Assembly (NCBI GenBank): GCA_947581885.1
Contig: CANPWF010000114.1
Location: 1-5,819, forward strand
Direction: 5' to 3'
Source of the DNA: an uncultured Clostridia bacterium
GTDB taxonomy: Bacteria > Bacillota > Clostridia > Christensenellales > Borkfalkiaceae
DNA length: 5,819 nucleotides
Shown here: positions 5,221 to 5,819 of the stretch, in pieces
Layout of the letters: each line of letters opens with the position of its first letter
Position numbering within the stretch: the stretch's first letter is position 1
Program-made: the position numbers and the translations under genes
The notes under the pieces: model-generated
What the model was told of the DNA's origin: nothing
What the model saw: the letters and a program-made list of their open reading frames with translations, nothing else
Database searches by the model: none

Positions 5221-5255
5221 GGGATTCTTCACCCCACAAGGGGGTTCAGAATGAC
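5221..5255. repeat. Dispersed GTCATTCTGA-type repeat hairpin
   Basis: On the minus strand this reads GTCATTCTGAACCCCC, a short loop, then GGGGTGAAGAATCCC. ATTCT (5224-5228) pairs with AGAAT (5248-5252), and ACCCC (5231-5235) pairs with GGGGT (5241-5245), with a two-base mismatch between them. The GTCATTCTGA...GAAGAATC layout is a widespread extragenic element in clostridial genomes. It is similar in design to the element at 348-450 on the other side of the lipoprotein gene. Confidence 0.6.
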
Positions 5256-5281
5256 GCGATAGCCCGTCGCAAGGGGGGCGG

Positions 5282-5819
5282 TCATGCCGACTGCTTGTAG
5301 ACGAGTTTGGGCTTGGCGCCCTTCACCACGCAGTCGCGCGTGATGATGACTTCCTCCACGTTCTTCTCCGAGGGGATATCGAACATGACGTCGGTCATGA
5401 GCCCCTCGATGATGGTGCGCAGCCCGCGCGCGCCCGTTTTCAGACGGATGGCGGTGTTTGCGATCTCGCGCACAGCCCCCTCTTCCACGGTGAGCTTCAC
5501 GCCGTCGAGCCCCACCAACTTCTGGTACTGCTTGATGATGGCGTTGCGCGGCTGTGTGAGGATATTGACGAGCGCGTCCTCATCGAGCGCCTGCAACGCG
5601 ACTACGATGGGAATGCGCCCCACAAACTCGGGAATGAGCCCGAATTTGGTGAGGTCCTGCGGCTTGACGTCGTCCAAAAGGGTGTAGTCCACCTCATTTT
5701 CGCCGAGTTTCACCTTGCCGCCGAAGCCGAGGCCCGAATCGTCCTTGCGCGCAGAGACGATCTTATCGAGACCCACGAACGCCCCGCCGCAGATGAACAG
5801 GATGTTGGTGGTATCGATG
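5282..5819 (-). CDS. clpX: ATP-dependent Clp protease ATP-binding subunit ClpX (C-terminal 178 residues)
   Basis: The open frame runs off the right edge and begins at IDTTNILFICGGAF, the conserved stretch of the ClpX AAA+ core. ClpX is the cytosolic unfoldase that recognises tagged substrates and feeds them to ClpP. Visible motifs, numbered in the fragment, are the ClpP-docking loop LGF (30-32), the GLIPEFVGR box (60-68) and the sensor-2 motif GARGLR with Arg131. The C-terminal domain follows and ends KPKLVYKQSA at a TGA at 5282-5284. The N-terminal zinc-binding domain, Walker A and Walker B motifs lie outside the window. All visible functional motifs are intact and the C-terminal length is usual for the family. 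The LGF loop separates ClpX from HslU, which lacks it. Lon or clpP neighbours, often seen with clpX, are not visible downstream. Confidence 0.97.
   Translation of the reverse strand, partial: IDTTNILFICGGAFVGLDKIVSARKDDSGLGFGGKVKLGENEVDYTLLDDVKPQDLTKFGLIPEFVGRIPIVVALQALDEDALVNILTQPRNAIIKQYQKLVGLDGVKLTVEEGAVREIANTAIRLKTGARGLRTIIEGLMTDVMFDIPSEKNVEEVIITRDCVVKGAKPKLVYKQSA

Noticed and set aside
5307..5687. 126-codon plus-strand open frame over clpX
   Set aside because: It is antisense to the clearly recognised ClpX coding sequence.

Overview
The window looks like part of a chromosome from a moderately G+C-rich member of the Bacillota, probably an uncultured gut-type clostridial lineage. This is inference. 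It rests on strong AGGAGG ribosome binding sites, near-consensus sigma-A promoters, a ClpX of ordinary bacterial type, an MsmX/UgpC-type sugar ABC ATPase start, and a lipoprotein built from InlB-type B-repeats. Dispersed palindromic repeats of the GTCATTTCGACC and GTCATTCTGA kind also fit. No phage, IS, CRISPR or RNA gene is visible.

All three genes lie on the minus strand, so the window reads from right to left. At the right edge is the C-terminal 178 residues of ClpX (5282-5819). Next is a 354-bp gap up to the lipoprotein start. It holds a dispersed-repeat hairpin (5221-5255), a long G+C-rich hairpin that probably terminates clpX (5127-5157), and an isolated, unusually complete promoter region: an A6T6 UP-like tract, a perfect TTGACA and TATAAT, an 18-bp spacer containing nine consecutive G, and a 20-bp inverted repeat over the predicted start of transcription. 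This promoter drives the main gene (581-4927), which encodes a 1448-residue lipoprotein. Its parts are a lipobox, an unassigned N-terminal region, nine InlB-type B-repeats, a beta-rich C-terminal domain, a Cys/His-rich linker, and a second probable copy of the same C-terminal domain. An intrinsic terminator at 471-503 ends the transcript.

The left intergenic region (68-580) carries, besides the terminator, a cluster of palindromic and tandem repeats (187-450). It also holds the promoter, and a distal operator-like palindrome, of the leftmost gene. Only the first 22 codons of that gene are present (1-67).

The three genes do not form a functional pathway. The lipoprotein gene is a self-contained transcription unit between a housekeeping protease gene and a sugar-transport ATPase gene, with dispersed repeats on both sides. 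The most notable observation is the G9 tract exactly between the -35 and -10 of the lipoprotein promoter. This is the layout of phase-variable promoters such as Neisseria porA, and it suggests that expression of this large surface protein may switch by slipped-strand changes in spacer length.
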